Origin: Agrocybe praecox
Lineage: Eukaryota > Basidiomycota > Agaricomycetes > Agaricales > Agrocybaceae
Direction: 5' to 3'
Assembly (NCBI GenBank): GCA_964017145.1
Contig: OZ024840.1
Coordinates: 2,046,001-2,110,000, forward strand
DNA: 64,000 nt
Position 1 is the first letter of the stretch, and each line of letters opens with the position of its first letter. A program made the translations under genes and the position numbers. The notes under the pieces are model-generated. The model saw only the letters and a list, made by a program, of their open reading frames with translations, did not search any database and had not been told where the DNA came from. Below, piece by piece: positions 61,769 through 64,000 of the stretch.

Positions 61769-64000
61769 TCATGAAAAGAATATACGGCGCATGTCCCGGA
61801 CGTCTGTTGGAGGGCGCGAGCTTGTAACAGGTGGCCGATAGTCATCGTACTCGTCGTCCGATTTCAGTCTCGATTTCTGCATCTGTTTGACAAGGCACAA
61901 CAGTCAATAAATGGTGATAATATCGAAAAAGAAAAGTTAAGTACCTCGAAGCTCATCAGCGGGCGTTTGACAAATAGCTCTGCAATATGCGGACGCTCCG
62001 GGAACTCATAGTCCATTGTATTGCTACATTGTACTTGACACTGCACAGTGGTGGAGATGAACCTCCCCATCATATTGAATTTACCCCAATGTACCAAGTC
62101 TCCTTTGAAGTCTTTATTGACCTCCTGGGCTTTGATGAGGTCCGACATATGGACTTCCCTATACCATTACTGTCAGTATCTGTACATGTATTGCATTCTC
62201 TTGTAGACTTACATAGCAGGTATGCAACCGCCTTTTGAATTGCGTAGAGCCATACGGTAAGCGCGATGGGCACGAATTTGTTGTAAAAGAACATCCCAAG
62301 ACATTAAATTCTTCGACGCATCAGGCGACTTGGATTTAAAATAATCTGTCGTAGGATCATCCATCGCATTGTTGATTCCAGCAACGAAGGCTCGGAGAGC
62401 TGAGTAATTGTTCATGTTTCTGAGTTTGTTGGCAATATCCACGAACTTTTCGATCTGCCGTAATCGATTCCTCGGTCGATCATGACAAAGGATCAACGAC
62501 ACGACCCTAATTTGACTTCAGAAAGTTTCTTTAAAGAAGCATAGCTCATAAAACATACCAGTCAGCCAGATGATTTGACATTATATTGAAAGTAACAATT
62601 GAGTCATTGTCAGTAGCCTTACCCTTCCCGGCAATGGTGATGAATGTGTAATACAACCAATCACGAGGCTACAGAAATGAATAAACACAAATTTATCAAG
62701 AGTAGGTATATCATACCTTGATAAGCATAAACTGCTTCACCCAAGTACGAGTGATTTCTTCCGCTATTTCCCTCGAGTCTGTGGAGAGCACTTCCTGTGC
62801 AAGCTTCACCAGGTCTTTGATTTGTTGCTTAGGTGATTGATCTTCGTTATAGGAGTAGGGTAATATCGACTTCGGGAGAGGGATACTTGATTTGCGTTCC
62901 CTGGTCGGAAATGTTATTTTAGGAGAGCCAGAGGAAGCGGGTGGTACACTTGGCTCTGGATCAGGAATTTGTGTTTTTGTTATTCGGAGTTCTTCATCAT
63001 CATTATCGCTGTCTTCACTGTCATTATCTGAAATTTCCCCTTTCATGGCCCAAGCAACATCTTGGTCTTCGAGATCAGGTAACTGTTCGAGAAAGGGGAG
63101 AAATTCGGAGCCATAATGCAAAAGATGGGTCTTTGATATGATCGACTTGATCAACGCGTTCAAAGCTCCCATTGTCCCTTGAACTGCAAAATCGTGGGGA
63201 AAGTCTCTAATCCAGATTTCAAGGAAATGACATATTCTACGGAGCTCCGATGAGAAAACGATACATTGTGCGCCAGACAAAATTCATACCTCATTTGTGC
63301 AAAACAGGCAAACATCGGATCACCACAAGGGTTATCAAGCATACGCATCCGTTTTTGCATGGCAAGTAACACACTCCGTGGTGTCGTGAACCGACGGTAA
63401 GTCAAGAGGAAATGTGTAATATATGTTGGATCTTCGCCACTAACGGCCAAAAAAAGCAATTTATCCAGTATTGCTTCCAGCTCCACGTACTGGGATACCT
63501 GCGTCAGTCTATATCAAAAGTCAGTCAATAATGACGATGTCAAGAAAAGAGGCAATGAACACCAACCGTTCTTTCGCAGCATTCTTTTTTTCATTTATAG
63601 AGTGTCGAGCGTCATCAAGCACACCGGGCGAATGTTCAATGGAATCGAGGTGTTCATGGTTTGAATCTTCGGGCCCTGATATGCTTACGTCCTGATTTCC
63701 TTCTTGAGGGCTTTGTTGGTCAGAGTTAAAAGAGGTATCAGGGGTGGGTTGTGGCCAGCTCGGTGATTGTGCGGTTGTGGACGGAGTATCGTCAGAATGG
63801 TCATTGCTTAACGGAGACTCGGGTATGTTGAGAGAGTAAACTGGGGGAGGCTCTTCCGTAGCAGGGATTTGCGGGGCAGGATTTGCAGGGTATTCATCGT
63901 TGTCATGTTCTGACCAGGGCGAACCTTTGACCAGAAGTGATGGAGAAGCAGGGTTACGCTCTGTAGCGCCTTTCTCTGGTCCTAAGATTTTAAGAGATGG
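61769..64000 (-). CDS. Ras guanine-nucleotide exchange factor (CDC25 homology; N-terminus beyond right edge)
   Basis: Activates Ras-type GTPases by nucleotide exchange. The gene enters at the right edge with a Ser/Pro/Glu-rich, probably disordered region (64000 to about 63560). The RasGEF_N (REM) motif follows: LEAILDKLLFLAVSGEDPTYI, TYRRFTTPRSVLLAMQKRM, IRDFPHDFAVQGTMGAL. A linker with an acidic run (DNDSEDSDNDDEE) precedes the catalytic domain: REIAEEITRTWVKQFMLIKP, FNIMSNHLADW, RQIEKFVDIANKLRNMNNYS, ALRAFVAGINNA and FNMMGRFISTTVQCQ. It ends DVRDMRRIFFS. At least six introns. With the Bud2-like GAP at 13-16 kb, the window holds both an activator and an inactivator of Ras-type GTPases. Which GTPase is served is unknown. 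Confidence 0.9.

Noticed and set aside
1..64000. Prokaryotic, viral or CRISPR elements, tRNA and rRNA genes
   Set aside because: Looked for on both strands by eye; all recognisable genes are eukaryotic and intron-bearing, with no regular spacer arrays or cloverleaf signatures noticed.

Overview
The window is nuclear DNA of a filamentous basidiomycete, very probably an Agaricomycete of the mushroom type. The reasons are dense protein-coding genes on both strands, many short spliceosomal introns (about 50-60 nt, GTRNGT...YAG), short intergenic gaps, a PriA/CPL1-like secreted Cys-rich protein typical of mushrooms, and several short agaric-style secreted proteins. There is no sign of bacterial, viral, organellar, rRNA, tRNA or CRISPR content. 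Gene spans are given from start to stop codon and include introns; the splice joins were read by eye.

Layout. 1-9.0 kb (-): VPS13, cut by the left edge. 9.0-11.6 kb: sparse DNA with one tentative five-exon gene of unknown family. 11.6-20 kb: a fatty-acid elongase, a Bud2-type Ras GTPase-activating protein and AP-2 alpha-adaptin. 20.5-31.7 kb: a DEVH-box dsRBD helicase, the Fe-S co-chaperone HSCB, a dysferlin-domain protein and a TMEM135-like membrane protein. This block carries a partly collapsed tandem duplication. 31.8-46 kb: DPH7, an AGTRAP-like protein, DNA polymerase zeta REV3, glucose-6-phosphate 1-epimerase, the PP2A scaffold subunit and a degenerate 81-bp minisatellite. 46.9-54.5 kb: a PriA-like protein, two other secretory-pathway proteins, a Tic20/DUF4870-like membrane protein, ribosomal protein eS24, centractin ARP1 and a myristoylated protein with a possible VCP-interacting motif. 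54.9-64 kb: GPI2/PIG-C, a bZIP factor, APC4 and a Ras guanine-nucleotide exchange factor cut by the right edge.

Most genes are single-copy housekeeping genes: membrane contact and trafficking (VPS13, AP-2, ARP1), lipid and GPI metabolism (elongase, GPI2), translation (eS24, DPH7), cell cycle (APC4, PP2A-A), translesion synthesis (REV3) and small-GTPase control (RasGAP, RasGEF). They form no operon-like pathway.

The most novel signal is at 27.2-29.8 kb. A tandem duplication left a truncated 5' TMEM135 pseudogene and, on the minus strand, a second copy of the helicase gene that lost its whole helicase core by internal deletion. That copy keeps a continuous 339-codon reading frame, both introns and both dsRNA-binding-like domains. 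It has changed its start-codon surroundings and shows only in-frame indels. It looks like a young stand-alone double dsRBD protein and is the best candidate for something undescribed here.
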